The notes: generated by a model from the letters alone, not told the origin. Positions 24,467 through 33,457 are shown, numbered from the stretch's first letter. The stretch: DNA of 64,000 nucleotides from Clostridium sp. M62/1 (GCF_020736365.1 NZ_CP085988.1:479501-543500), one strand, 5' to 3'. Made by a program: numbers and translations.

Positions 24467-26443
24467 GTGCCTGCATTAAGAATATTAAATACGGAACTTC
24501 AAGAAAAGTTGGACTACCTTCGCACTCAACTGACAAAAGGAAATGAAGCACCGAGTATAGGCTGGGAATATGCAGAGTACTACCTGGCAGAGGCAGGAAT
24601 ATATGATGTTCTGCTAATAGAAGAAAAAGATTTCTGTAACTATAAATCCTTTTTGATAAAAACAGGCCGCTTTACAAAAAATCAGGTTTTTCAATTATCA
24701 GGATCTTTACGGAGACTTAAGCAGGAACTTATCCAAAATGAATACGGAGAACTGATAAATGAAATTGAGCAGTGTGATACAGCCCAAAGTAAGCTGAAAG
24801 GGAATGTCAGGAACTTTTTGATACGCCAAGGGATACATCATATCAGAGAAGTGGATTATGGTATCCGGAAACTGTATGAAAGTGAATTAAAGAAAACAAA
24901 ATCTTCATCTAAAACTTTTGAGTATTTAAAAGCACTGGATCGAATCAAACAATTTGATATCAGAAAAGAGATGACAACTGTTTCAGGAAGAAACCGAATG
25001 CAGCTTAAATATGAAAAACAAGTGATTTTCCTGCCCTATATTCCAGATCAGGATCTGGCTGCAGAGTTTGAGTATATTCATGATAAGAGCGAATTGGTGT
25101 GGGACTTTAGCCGGAATGCATCAGAAAAGCTAAAGAGGCAGGTCTTTCAAGTGTTATGTTATGCACTGGAAAATATAAAAGACGGCAAGGACCGTAGGGT
25201 TCGGTATCTGCTTCCTTTAAAGTGGCTGTACGAATTTTGTATAGAGAAAGAAATCGGAGATATCGAATGCCTTGAGATAGCTCAGATACAAGGGTTAGAA
25301 ACAATTGTTGCAGGCAAAGTTGTCAATGTGAAAAACAGCATGCAGATTGTGGATAACAGCCGCAAAATATTATTTATGAGTGGACAGGAAATTCATTGGC
25401 ATGCGAATGTTTGGTATCTGGAACGGTTCAATTTCGCACCGGAACGAATCAATCCAAGCAATCCTGTGTATCGTTTTACATTTTATGAAGTGTTGAATTT
25501 GAAGAATCGGGAACTGCTGCAGGAATATATGAGGTATCAAGTGGGTATCGGTAACCTGACAATCAATAATATTCGAAGCCAGCTTAGCTATATAAAAAGG
25601 TTCTTAATCTATTTTGATGGGATGGAATCTATATGCCGAGTTACAGATGAGCAGATAGGCGAATACTTTACTTTAATTATAGATGAGGGAAATAAGGCGG
25701 AGACAGTAAACAGACAGATATTTGATGTTTATAAGTTTTTCCAATATCTGAATGTCAAAGGATATATTAAGAAGCAAGTCTTTGATCCTGGCTACTATAG
25801 TTTAAAAGCCCATCCTTATCATCATGACCGGAGCGTTCAAGAAGATAAGTACATGGAGATTTTAAACAAGCTGAAATATTTTCCGGAAGTCCAACGTTTG
25901 ATTTTCTTAAACCTATGGGCAACCGGATTGCGAATCAGCGAGGTTTGTACTCTGAAAGGGGGTGCTTATTATTGGGATGGAGAAGATGCCTGGCTCAAAG
26001 TATATCAGATTAAGATGAAAGCGGAGAAGATGATTCCAATATCGTTGGTACTTTATCGGATCATGAAGATTTATATAAAAAAGCATCAGATTAAAACTAC
26101 GGAATTCCTTTTTAAAGCACAAGATGGAGGTGCATATCGGACAGGAACATTCCTCAAAGGCTTTAGATCAAACTGTAAGAAATATGGCGTGTGCCTTTCC
26201 GGAGATAAATTTAAAACTCATGATTACCGGCATACTATGGCAAGCGGTCTTTATGATAATGGAGTATCTATTCAGACAATACGCGATTATTTGGGTCATA
26301 ACAATGAAGATATGACGAAGCAGTATATAGACTATATGCCAAAGAGGATAGAACAAGCCAATACGGACTATTTTAGACAGCCTGGTAACGCCCTTGCAGC
26401 TGGGATTATACCGAAAAAGAGAGGTGAGAAAACTGGAAAATAA
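24467..26443 (+). CDS. Tyrosine recombinase, TnpB-like (large)
   Basis: GTG start after TTAAGGAGGGAACTAT. 658 residues, near the length of Tn554 TnpB (630). The long N-terminal 450 residues are of unknown detail. The catalytic domain is at the end: NLWATGLRISEVCTLKG (Arg), KMKAEKMIPI (Lys), THDYRHTMASGLYDNG (HxxR), LGHNNEDMTKQYIDY (His, Tyr). The last 20 bp overlap the start of the third recombinase, showing tight coupling. Confidence 0.87.
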   Translation: MPALRILNTELQEKLDYLRTQLTKGNEAPSIGWEYAEYYLAEAGIYDVLLIEEKDFCNYKSFLIKTGRFTKNQVFQLSGSLRRLKQELIQNEYGELINEIEQCDTAQSKLKGNVRNFLIRQGIHHIREVDYGIRKLYESELKKTKSSSKTFEYLKALDRIKQFDIRKEMTTVSGRNRMQLKYEKQVIFLPYIPDQDLAAEFEYIHDKSELVWDFSRNASEKLKRQVFQVLCYALENIKDGKDRRVRYLLPLKWLYEFCIEKEIGDIECLEIAQIQGLETIVAGKVVNVKNSMQIVDNSRKILFMSGQEIHWHANVWYLERFNFAPERINPSNPVYRFTFYEVLNLKNRELLQEYMRYQVGIGNLTINNIRSQLSYIKRFLIYFDGMESICRVTDEQIGEYFTLIIDEGNKAETVNRQIFDVYKFFQYLNVKGYIKKQVFDPGYYSLKAHPYHHDRSVQEDKYMEILNKLKYFPEVQRLIFLNLWATGLRISEVCTLKGGAYYWDGEDAWLKVYQIKMKAEKMIPISLVLYRIMKIYIKKHQIKTTEFLFKAQDGGAYRTGTFLKGFRSNCKKYGVCLSGDKFKTHDYRHTMASGLYDNGVSIQTIRDYLGHNNEDMTKQYIDYMPKRIEQANTDYFRQPGNALAAGIIPKKRGEKTGK

Positions 26444-27926
26444 GATACATATCTATGAGCTGGATTGTTATATCAATGCTACAGAAGAACAGAAATCAAA
26501 AATGCGGATTCGAAAAGAACGTTACTTTGATTTAGATGGACTCCCCTCGGAAGAGGTAAAGAGCCTGCTGGAGGATTTCATTTGGGAAAGAGGAAAGAGG
26601 CTTGCACCAAGCAGCTTGGCTTCTGAAATCCTTTATTATAATAATATCTGTCACTTCCTGATTGATAAAGATATTAAGGCGCTTAGGTATAAAGATGAGA
26701 ACAAAATCATTCTGCAGTTAAAAAGCTGGATGCTTGAAGAAGGATACGCTCTTACGAGTAAGAAGTATCGGGAAATTTCTGGAATTACAGCTATAGAAAC
26801 TCCAAATATGGTTAAACATATGAAAAAAATTCTGGAGTATTCCCAAAAGAATGAAGAATGCTCAGAACAGGACAGGGACATCTGGCGGCTGGATAAGTTC
26901 GACTTCCCCCTTCGGATAAATCCAATAAAGAATGTAAAGACTATAAGTTTTAAGCCAATCAATCAAGAGGTTATCCGTAAGGAAGTCAAAGCGGCAATTT
27001 TTATGCATTTAAAATATGAAGCATTAGGAACCATTATTGCTGAAATGACAGCGACCAAGAGGTTTTGCAAATACCTGGCTTTAAGGCACACGGATATACA
27101 ATCCTTACTGGATTTAACACGGGATATCATAGAAAAGTATTTGATCTATCTCCAGACCGAGGCAAAAGACAGGAAAAATTATCGTACCGATTTATATAGC
27201 TTAAGGCGGGTAATAGAAGATGTTGGTAATCATTATGACAGACAGGACATTAAATGTTTATTTATAAGCAATGATTTCCCAAGTACGCCGAGATACCTGT
27301 TTCGCTTCTACTCGGATGAAACCATAAAGCGATTGAATGAGTATATCTTCCAGATGGATGAGCAAATAGCCAGAGCTCTGATTCTTCACCAACTGCTGGG
27401 AACAAGGATCTCAGATACGCTTACGCTGAAAACAGACTGTTTGAGTATTAGAGAAAACCGGTATTTTATAAGGATTGAGCAGGTAAAATCAATCACATAC
27501 AAAAAAGCTATTAGTGATGAAGTGGCCCGACTTATTATAAAAGCTATTGACTACACGGAACAGCAGTATGGAAAAACAGAATATATTTTTGTAAAGAAGG
27601 ATGACCCATCAAAGCCATTTCAATATAGCATGCTTCAGAATCAGGTTATGAAACTGATTAGGAGAAACGATATACGGGATGAGAACGGGGAGCTGCTAAA
27701 CTTTGGGACCCATATGTTCAGGCATTGCTATGGAAAAAAATTAACAGAGATGCATATCGATGACTGGATGATCGCAAGGCTCCTTGGGCATAAAACTTTG
27801 CAAAGTGTGTCTTATTACCGCAAAATCGGGAACAAAATGATGGCAGATGAAACACGGGCAGCCAGAGAAAGGATTGATATGATTTTGCTGGATATTGTGA
27901 AGGAGTGGGATGGCTATGAAATATGA
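26424..27926 (+). CDS. Third tyrosine recombinase of the trio
   Basis: GTG at 26424 gives MRKLENKIHIYELDCY and overlaps the preceding gene by 20 bp; a longer frame from 26394 lies wholly inside that gene. About 500 residues. Catalytic features: LHQLLGTRISDTLTLK (Arg), IEQVKSITYKKAI (Lys), GTHMFRHCYGKKLTEM (HxxR), LLGHKTLQSVSYYRKIG (His, Tyr). All catalytic residues look present, so it should be active. Recombinase trios acting together are known from RIT elements and Tn554 relatives. The start could also be a later codon. Confidence 0.85.
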   Translation: MRKLENKIHIYELDCYINATEEQKSKMRIRKERYFDLDGLPSEEVKSLLEDFIWERGKRLAPSSLASEILYYNNICHFLIDKDIKALRYKDENKIILQLKSWMLEEGYALTSKKYREISGITAIETPNMVKHMKKILEYSQKNEECSEQDRDIWRLDKFDFPLRINPIKNVKTISFKPINQEVIRKEVKAAIFMHLKYEALGTIIAEMTATKRFCKYLALRHTDIQSLLDLTRDIIEKYLIYLQTEAKDRKNYRTDLYSLRRVIEDVGNHYDRQDIKCLFISNDFPSTPRYLFRFYSDETIKRLNEYIFQMDEQIARALILHQLLGTRISDTLTLKTDCLSIRENRYFIRIEQVKSITYKKAISDEVARLIIKAIDYTEQQYGKTEYIFVKKDDPSKPFQYSMLQNQVMKLIRRNDIRDENGELLNFGTHMFRHCYGKKLTEMHIDDWMIARLLGHKTLQSVSYYRKIGNKMMADETRAARERIDMILLDIVKEWDGYEI

Positions 27927-28338
27927 CAAGATGATAGCCGTGAACAGAGCAGAGAGTGAGAAGAAAGTTGAAAAGGCCATACAGGCGATAGAGGATATGA
28001 AGTCCAGAGGTGTTCAAGTTTCTGTGACGGAACTAACTCGTTGTACGGGCTTATCCAGAGGTTTCTTTTATAAAAATATGTTAGTACGCCAGAAGTTGGA
28101 CGAGGTTACTAAGCAAATTTCACCAATTAGAGAAGGGCAAACGGCACGGAATCAGTTTGTAAGAGATAGCAAACTACAGGCTATCAGGGAAGATTTTGGA
28201 AAGTCTGAAGCTGAAAACCAGAGGCTGAAACTTGAAAATGCGCAGCTTGCTCAAAGGTGTACTGATCTTCAAAAAGAGGTAGATGCATTGAAAAAACGGT
28301 TGGATCGAAAAGAAATTGCTTTACTGAAAAAAATATAG
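27910..28338 (+). CDS. TnpC-like DUF6262 protein, copy 1
   Basis: ATG overlaps the end of the third recombinase by 17 bp. 142 residues: MAMKYDKMIAVNRAESEKKV, a helix-turn-helix segment VTELTRCTGLSRGFFYKN, and a C-terminal coiled coil (ENQRLKLENAQLAQRCTDLQKEVDAL). Tn554 TnpC is a small accessory protein that orients or stimulates transposition. Similar genes are at 28351 and 43213. Confidence 0.75.
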   Translation: MAMKYDKMIAVNRAESEKKVEKAIQAIEDMKSRGVQVSVTELTRCTGLSRGFFYKNMLVRQKLDEVTKQISPIREGQTARNQFVRDSKLQAIREDFGKSEAENQRLKLENAQLAQRCTDLQKEVDALKKRLDRKEIALLKKI

Positions 28339-28350
28339 GAGGAGCTAAAA

Positions 28351-28719
28351 TTGAAGTATGATAAAATAGTTCGGATGAAGAAACAGAAGGCAAAGCAGAA
28401 TTTAGAAATAGTCAGAATAGAGATTGAAAATATGCTTAAATCTGGTGAGAGCATCAATGTAACAGCTTTAGCTAAAAGGGCTGGAGTTTCAAGAAGCTAT
28501 TTTTACAGAAATAAAGAAGCGGCTCAATTGGTAAATCAAGCATTAAAAAAAGAAGAACATATTTTAAAAGAGCACGCAGGTGTTGTACATATCCCGGAAG
28601 ATATTGAAGAAAAGATGATTGATTTGCGAATAGAAATTATGAGACTTGAGAGTGAAAATTACAATTTTGATACCTACAATTCTTTAACACCTAACTGGTA
28701 TTATAAAGTGTTACGATAA
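28351..28719 (+). CDS. TnpC-like DUF6262 protein, copy 2 (altered C-terminus)
   Basis: TTG start after ATAGGAGGAG. 122 residues. The front matches copy 1 (MKYDKIVRMKKQKAKQN, VTALAKRAGVSRSYFYRNKE), but the coiled coil stops after IEIMRLESENYN and is replaced by an unrelated end, FDTYNSLTPNWYYKVLR. This suggests the 3' part was exchanged or lost, about 150 bp before the IME left end. The IME itself did not cut the frame. Confidence 0.65.
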   Translation: MKYDKIVRMKKQKAKQNLEIVRIEIENMLKSGESINVTALAKRAGVSRSYFYRNKEAAQLVNQALKKEEHILKEHAGVVHIPEDIEEKMIDLRIEIMRLESENYNFDTYNSLTPNWYYKVLR

Positions 28720-28812
28720 AATCCGCAATGCCTTGATTTTACTACAGTTTTGGCAAGTGAGCTTTCCCTTAGACTTTCCCTTATGTTATATCCTTTTCCC
28801 TTGTGTTACGAC

Positions 28813-28838
28813 ACCTCATAAGGGCAAAAACAAGGGAA
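28813..28838. repeat. attL of the IME (26-bp direct repeat)
   Basis: Starts ACCTCATAAGGGCAAAAACA and ends AGGGAA; identical to 43082-43107. Both copies are preceded by TTTCCCTTGT, which forms an inverted repeat with ACAAGGGAA at the end of the repeat, as expected for a tyrosine-recombinase core site. Three more TTTCCCTT copies lie at 28770-28808. Confidence 0.8.
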
Positions 28839-28943
28839 GCAAAATCCGGTAACAGCTAATAACATTATATAAATCACATAATCGGCTGGAACTGGTCAAG
28901 ATGCTTCTACAACTGAAACAGATAAGAGAAAGGACTTTGCAAT

Positions 28944-29186
28944 ATGAATATCGTTCATGCAGAATATAATAAATATCACAACATCATAGACATCAATTAT
29001 TACAATGGCTACATACTTCGGATTGACTGTGGCAAGGCAGAAGATGGATTGATTACTACTCCTAACTCTCAACGAATGTTGGATGCACTGGCGATTGACA
29101 ATCCACTAGAATATGCCCGTTTGTATCTTGATTCAGAAATGCAAGATTGGGTGAATGCGATGAATATGGAATGGTATAGCACTTGA
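28944..29186 (+). CDS. DUF6061-like small protein
   Basis: 80 residues: MNIVHAEYNKYHNIIDINYY, NGYILRIDCGKAEDGLITTPNSQRMLDALAIDNPLEYARLYLD. Small proteins of this type occur at the edges of Tn916-like and other Clostridia elements. RBS AGAGAAAGGAC. No catalytic motif seen. It is the only plus-strand gene at the left edge of the IME and faces the minus-strand cargo across a shared terminator. Confidence 0.65.
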   Translation: MNIVHAEYNKYHNIIDINYYNGYILRIDCGKAEDGLITTPNSQRMLDALAIDNPLEYARLYLDSEMQDWVNAMNMEWYST

Positions 29187-29272
29187 TAAAAGAACATAAA
29201 AATGAGAAGAAATCTGTCAAAAGTATTTCTATAAAATACGATATTTCTTTAGCCCTTCCATAAATAATGAAA

Positions 29273-29320
29273 TAGAGCCGATAACTCACAATCGAAATAA
29301 CGAGTGATTCATCGGCTCTA
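29273..29320. terminator. Bidirectional terminator
   Basis: TAGAGCCGAT pairs with ATCGGCTCTA over a 28-base loop, AT-rich on both sides. Lies between the DUF6061-like gene and the convergent 29367 gene. Confidence 0.65.
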
Positions 29321-29366
29321 TATTTTATGGTTATGGATATCATGAGTATCGCTTTATATGCAATTG

Positions 29367-29729
29367 CTATTTTGTTAATTCCCAATATTTATGACCCATA
29401 AAGAAGATTGTTAATTCGTTTTGATCTACTTCTATCTCAAAATTCACGCTATTATCTCTCTGTTCCACAAAAATCATATTTGAGGAAGATATGCTATATA
29501 ATGCATTGCCACAGGTAATACCCAATTCGGGCATATCTTTGTTTACAACAAGTCCTCCATTTTCTTGAAAGGTAAACACTTCCTCTGCATTTGCATTCTT
29601 CCATGTACCAATAATATTTTTTTTATTCTGAATGTGCTTTATTTTTCCAACACATACAACGATAAGTATAGCTACACTTACAATTAAAGCAATGCCTACA
29701 ACACTCTTTGCCAATTTCTTTTTATTCAA
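29367..29729 (-). CDS. Membrane-anchored small protein with lipocalin-like segment
   Basis: 120 residues. One N-terminal membrane helix (KSVVGIALIVSVAILIVVCV), then a short outside domain: IIGTWKNANAEEVFTFQENGGLVVNKDMPE. The GTWK...FxxxG pattern resembles lipocalin-like/DUF5640 domains that bind small molecules. No enzyme motif. Last gene on the minus strand of the cargo, 138 bp after its upstream neighbour, so possibly transcribed with it. Could be an immunity or sensor protein for the exported factor; inference only. Confidence 0.55.
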   Translation of the reverse strand: MNKKKLAKSVVGIALIVSVAILIVVCVGKIKHIQNKKNIIGTWKNANAEEVFTFQENGGLVVNKDMPELGITCGNALYSISSSNMIFVEQRDNSVNFEIEVDQNELTIFFMGHKYWELTK

Positions 29730-29867
29730 TTTCTATTATCTCCATTTTTAGTTTCTTTAAGATTGAATGATTCCATATTGCTTAATTCAGTATCTCCATG
29801 AATTTCTAACATTGATACGCTTCTCACAGGAAATAGAATAGGAGAGATTCATTCATAAATAATTAAA

Positions 29868-30551
29868 TCATTCATACTTACCTGAATTTGTAATGTTTTT
29901 CCATATTTTCTCATAATTATCTACTATAGTTTTTTCTGAGGTCAAAAATGCAAACATAGATATACTTGAATAGAGAGTTTCCGCCGAATCAAAAACCACA
30001 CAACTTTCATCATGAGTTAGATTTCTCTTTGAATATATTTCCGATACAGGCATAAATGAATTTTCTTCCTCTTTGGTGTATTTATACCCATCAATACATC
30101 CTAGATTTTTTAAAAATATTAAATAAGTATCTTCGGTCTTCAGATATTGCCATCCGTTAGTGTAAAATTCTTCACCTCTAACAAATGATACAGGTTCTAT
30201 AATGTAAATACAGTCACCTACTGAAAGATTAGCAGAATTATCCTTATAGATTTCCTCTATTTTTACCATTGTTTTTGTTGATCGTAAACTCATTTCACGA
30301 GAATTTGTTACAGTTATACGAGCTATTAAAGAAGAATCTTTTTCCATATCATCCAATGAGTAATTACTTTCATTGTTAAAGTAAGAAGTTTTCTGCCCTC
30401 CTGTATAGAAAATTTCCATAGCTGTATTTTCTGATAAAGCAATATCAGGATCATGAACCCCTGTAGTTGTTTTTATCCCAGTCTTTCCATAGAATAAGGC
30501 TGTCACCATACAAATGATTACAACACAGATAGTTAATACAAATTTCTTCAT
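29868..30551 (-). CDS. Exported protein, paralogue of the lipoprotein at 33687
   Basis: 227 residues with an N-terminal signal/anchor (FVLTICVVIICMVTALFYG). The domain SSLIARITVTNSREM ... TKTMVKIEEIYKDNSANLSVGDCIYIIEPVSF ... TYLIFLKNLG follows the same order as DYVFVAKVVSC ... TNYTIQVLENIKGEL ... SIYIFLAYAQEDG in the lipoprotein at 33687. The two are therefore likely homologous. Start ATG overlaps the ABC ATPase stop by one base, so it belongs to the exporter operon. The function is unknown. Confidence 0.6.
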   Translation of the reverse strand: MKKFVLTICVVIICMVTALFYGKTGIKTTTGVHDPDIALSENTAMEIFYTGGQKTSYFNNESNYSLDDMEKDSSLIARITVTNSREMSLRSTKTMVKIEEIYKDNSANLSVGDCIYIIEPVSFVRGEEFYTNGWQYLKTEDTYLIFLKNLGCIDGYKYTKEEENSFMPVSEIYSKRNLTHDESCVVFDSAETLYSSISMFAFLTSEKTIVDNYEKIWKNITNSGKYE

Positions 30552-31186
30552 TACATCAACTCCTTAATTTTACCAAATTCCATGCATATCTTCTCATCCG
30601 CTAATATTTCAATATCTTCTTTATTATGGCTTGTCAGTATAGTAATGGTATCATTCTTTTTTTCTTCCAATATACGTTCACGAAATAAATCAATGCTATG
30701 CTGATCCAATGCGTTAGTTGGCTCATCCAAAAGCAAAATTTTTGGATGTTCCATCAGTGCTTGACAAAGAGCTAGTTTTTGACGCATTCCTAATGAATAT
30801 TTATTTACTTTTTTCTTTGATTTGGGATCAAGACCAAAGTATATCATTATTTCATATATTTCTTCATCTGATACAATTCCTTTTATATTGGAAAGCATTT
30901 TCAAATTTTCAAATCCTGAATACATACTCCAAAAAGAAATATTTTCAATAACAGCTCCTAAATCTGGTAAAACATCCATATCTTTATGTAATGCCTTGTG
31001 ATTATATTTTATGTATCCTTTGTCTGTATTTATAAAACCTGCAATGGCTCTGAGTAGCATTGTTTTACCTGAACCATTTTTACCATATATTCCATATATT
31101 TTACCAGATTCAAATGTATAACTGATATCATCAAGCACTTTTTCACCTTTAATTGACTTTGAAATAGATTTTACATATAAATTCAT
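30551..31186 (-). CDS. ABC transporter ATP-binding protein of the agr-linked exporter
   Basis: 211 residues; the ATG at 31186 has GAGGTG at 10 bases, better than the ATG at 31195. Complete NBD: Walker A GIYGKNGSGKTMLLRAIAG, signature YSLGMRQKLALCQAL, Walker B ILLLDEPTNALD, H-loop ILTSHNKEDIEI. It is the bacteriocin/lantibiotic self-protection or export type (CcmA-like, one NBD per gene). With the two membrane proteins upstream it forms an ABC-2-type transporter. Gap to the permease gene is 15 bp. Confidence 0.85.
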   Translation of the reverse strand: MNLYVKSISKSIKGEKVLDDISYTFESGKIYGIYGKNGSGKTMLLRAIAGFINTDKGYIKYNHKALHKDMDVLPDLGAVIENISFWSMYSGFENLKMLSNIKGIVSDEEIYEIMIYFGLDPKSKKKVNKYSLGMRQKLALCQALMEHPKILLLDEPTNALDQHSIDLFRERILEEKKNDTITILTSHNKEDIEILADEKICMEFGKIKELM

Positions 31187-31200
31187 GGATATCATTCACC

Positions 31201-32001
31201 TCACAATATTTGTTTTTTTTCGCAAAGAAATTTACCTATCCACACCAAAACAGCGGATGATATAACTGAAATGAGACAGCTTGACTTAAAATTCAATAAA
31301 TCTATATTGCTTGTAGTCCATTCGTAATTTTCTTCGACATAATATATAATAAGCTTGTTATGCCAATTAAATAAAGGAATATGTAGCAAGGAATAATGCC
31401 AAATTTTCCATATAACATTTCCCATTGAAAAATAAAATCCACACACCATTACTGGAATAAAAAATACAATAAATGCAACGATGTATCCTATAATTGAATC
31501 TTTCCAAAATGAAAACAAATAACTAATCATTTGCAAATGAAAAATCTCTATCAATAGCATAAAAATAACTTTGAAATCTTCTAAGCCATTAGAGGTATGC
31601 TCTACAAAAAGAAAAAACAAATAATCGGAAACAACTACAATACAGTCACGTAATATCATTTTTATTAATATATCCTTATAAATTATGTGTTTTTTCCCAT
31701 AACGAGGAAGTAGAATTACCATGTTATCATTTGCATCATTAAATAAGTCCATTGTAAGATAACAAATCTCAAGGATAAACAAAATCGCAAAAAATGATAA
31801 AGATATAAGGTCAAACGAATGATCTATTAGTATTCCCCCAAAATATATTTGTGAACGTACTCCTTCTGTTATTGTAACCAGACTATTATGAAACCCCAAG
31901 TACACATTAGCATAAAAATATCTAATTACAAATGTTATAAGTGATACTAGTAAGCATTTTCCAACATTAACATTCAAAATTTTTTTCTTATATAACTTCA
32001 T
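31201..32001 (-). CDS. ABC-2-type membrane protein
   Basis: 266 residues with about six hydrophobic segments (for example LLVSLITFVIRYFYANVYLG, LISLSFFAILFILEICYL, IVAFIVFFIPVMVCGFYFSM). No conserved motif beyond the ABC permease look. It overlaps the upstream permease gene by 14 bp and is followed by the ATPase, so it is a likely subunit of the same transporter. Confidence 0.68.
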   Translation of the reverse strand: MKLYKKKILNVNVGKCLLVSLITFVIRYFYANVYLGFHNSLVTITEGVRSQIYFGGILIDHSFDLISLSFFAILFILEICYLTMDLFNDANDNMVILLPRYGKKHIIYKDILIKMILRDCIVVVSDYLFFLFVEHTSNGLEDFKVIFMLLIEIFHLQMISYLFSFWKDSIIGYIVAFIVFFIPVMVCGFYFSMGNVIWKIWHYSLLHIPLFNWHNKLIIYYVEENYEWTTSNIDLLNFKSSCLISVISSAVLVWIGKFLCEKKQIL

Positions 32002-32818
32002 AATTTTTTATTTTTCTCTGTATAATGCCAATACTTAATCCAAAAATAAGCAATATCAGAACAATTTCTCCTATTATATTTCCATGAACATTAGGCATAA
32101 TATAACCTTGTATAGAGAATTCATTTAGCCCAAAGACAGAAACAATCAAATTAAAAACAATATAGAATATAAACAAAGCACCAGGTATCTTTGCGAAATA
32201 TAGAACTTTCATTTTGTTATAATATGAAAGAGCATAAGCTAAGATAGCTAATCCCGAGCCAAAAATTCCGTAATTAAAAATGTATATTAGATTATATAAA
32301 GTTGGATGTTGCAATCTCACCATATCAAGAAAATTGTCAGCGTTATATGATACCAAACCTATAGCGTAATCAGGTTCTCCCCAAGCACTGTCATATCCAT
32401 GTATTGGATATGTCAAGTGGCATAATAATAAATTTATGAGCATTGGTATTGTTATTGTCAAAAAGGTTACAATCAGAATGCCAAATAATTTTCCTGCTAA
32501 ATATTTCTTTTTCCCGATTCTTTGAATAAGTAGGATTGAACTATTGCTTTTTTCTTCTCTTATTAAGGAAAGTGATGCAATAATTGTTGCATAAACAGGC
32601 AATAACAGATACATTATATATGGAATATATGCCGCTTCAGTGCCCTGTAATACGAAATTTTCATTTGCTGAACGAATAAATTGATAACTTTTTCCTATAT
32701 CATTTTTTACACATAAAATATACGAAGCAATATTTAAAATCATTAGAGCAATAAAAACAACTTTATATTCTGCACGATCAATACAATGTTTGATTTCTAT
32801 AAGAACCATTTTTTTCAT
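31988..32818 (-). CDS. ABC-2-type membrane permease
   Basis: ATG at 32818 (MKKMVLIEIKHCIDRAEYKV); an upstream TTG at 32830 is possible, and neither has a strong RBS. About 276 residues, six membrane segments: VVFIALMILNIASYIL, ILIVTFLTITIPMLINLLL and others. The LSLIREEKSNSSILLIQRIGKKKYLAGKLFG loop is the typical ABC-2 coupling region. Its start lies only 15 bp after a hairpin terminator, so expression probably depends on readthrough from the agrD promoter. Confidence 0.7.
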   Translation of the reverse strand: MKKMVLIEIKHCIDRAEYKVVFIALMILNIASYILCVKNDIGKSYQFIRSANENFVLQGTEAAYIPYIMYLLLPVYATIIASLSLIREEKSNSSILLIQRIGKKKYLAGKLFGILIVTFLTITIPMLINLLLCHLTYPIHGYDSAWGEPDYAIGLVSYNADNFLDMVRLQHPTLYNLIYIFNYGIFGSGLAILAYALSYYNKMKVLYFAKIPGALFIFYIVFNLIVSVFGLNEFSIQGYIMPNVHGNIIGEIVLILLIFGLSIGIIQRKIKNYEVI

Positions 32819-32832
32819 AATCTTTACCAAAA

Positions 32833-32862
32833 GGGCATAAACCCACGAAGAGGTTTATGCCC
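32833..32862 (-). terminator. Readthrough terminator between secreted-protein gene and exporter
   Basis: On the minus strand GGGCATAAACC, 8-base loop, GGTTTATGCCC, then TTTTGG. The 11-bp perfect stem with a short U-tract is placed just after the secreted-protein gene and before the permeases, as in many bacteriocin operons, where it lowers transporter expression relative to the peptide. Confidence 0.75.
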
Positions 32863-32872
32863 ATCCCTTCTG

Positions 32873-33292
32873 TTATCTAAAATCTACATTTCCACTTACA
32901 AATGCAGTTGATAATTGAGATTGATAATTTTCCATTCCCATACCGACCTGTGTGTTAGTAGAATTATAACCGCTCTTGGTAAAGATTAAATTACAAGATC
33001 CTGTTCCAACACCCTGCTTATACTTATTAGATATTTTACTCTTGCTGTTATTGACAGCCCAGAAATTTGCGTAAGAGGTATTGGTAATTGCTGTTACCTC
33101 ATTTGTGATGTAATCATCGGATGTTGTTTTTGCATGCATAGAGGTAAAGTTATTAGTCTTATTCAGTTTAAGTGCATAAGCGGTGTAAGATGCCGCCTGA
33201 GAATATGCTGCTGAAGAAAGAAATACACATCCTGCACAAAACAAACCAATACCTACTTTTGCAATCTTCTGTTTTAAACTTTTTAACATCAT
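32873..33292 (-). CDS. Small secreted protein (DUF2712-like), candidate QS-controlled effector
   Basis: ATG at 33292 follows GGGAGGA with 8-base spacing. 139 residues with a signal peptide (AKVGIGLFCAGCVFLSSAAY, cleavage after QAA). The mature part of about 105 residues is rich in Ser, Thr, Asn and Tyr: SYTAYALKLNKTNNFTSMH, ANFWAVNNSKSKISNKYKQG, VGTGSCNLIFTKSGY. This resembles DUF2712 and lactococcin-972-like secreted proteins, often next to an ABC exporter. It starts 18 bp after agrD and shares its promoter. A bacteriocin-like or matrix role is inferred, not shown. Confidence 0.62.
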   Translation of the reverse strand: MMLKSLKQKIAKVGIGLFCAGCVFLSSAAYSQAASYTAYALKLNKTNNFTSMHAKTTSDDYITNEVTAITNTSYANFWAVNNSKSKISNKYKQGVGTGSCNLIFTKSGYNSTNTQVGMGMENYQSQLSTAFVSGNVDFR

Positions 33293-33310
33293 AGTCAATT
33301 CCTCCCAATC

Positions 33311-33457
33311 TTATTTTTTTAACTGCGTTGGTACTTTTGGTTCATACAACAAACCACGGCACAATGAATTTGCATTACTTCGAGCAATAGCAGTCACTGC
33401 CTGAAGTACGAGACGGGCACTTTTCTGGGGTGCCTTGTTTACTTGCTTATTGTCCAT
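33311..33457 (-). CDS. agrD: AgrD-type cyclic lactone/thiolactone autoinducer precursor
   Basis: 48 residues after a strong RBS (AAGGAGGGGGGG). It starts MDNKQVNKAPQKSARLVLQA, an amphipathic leader, and ends CRGLLYEPKVPTQLKK. A Cys followed by a short hydrophobic loop and the conserved tail xxP(K/E)VPxxLKK is the hallmark of clostridial AgrD peptides. AgrB would cleave before the tail and cyclise the Cys to give the signal; the core is likely around ANSLCRGLLY. It lies on the strand opposite to agrCAB, 1.8 kb away, and heads the operon for the secreted protein and exporter. Confidence 0.85.
   Translation of the reverse strand: MDNKQVNKAPQKSARLVLQAVTAIARSNANSLCRGLLYEPKVPTQLKK

Noticed and set aside
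28770..28838. CRISPR-like short repeats (TTTCCCTT)
   Set aside because: Units are 8 bp with irregular gaps and no cas genes; they fit recombinase binding sites near attL.
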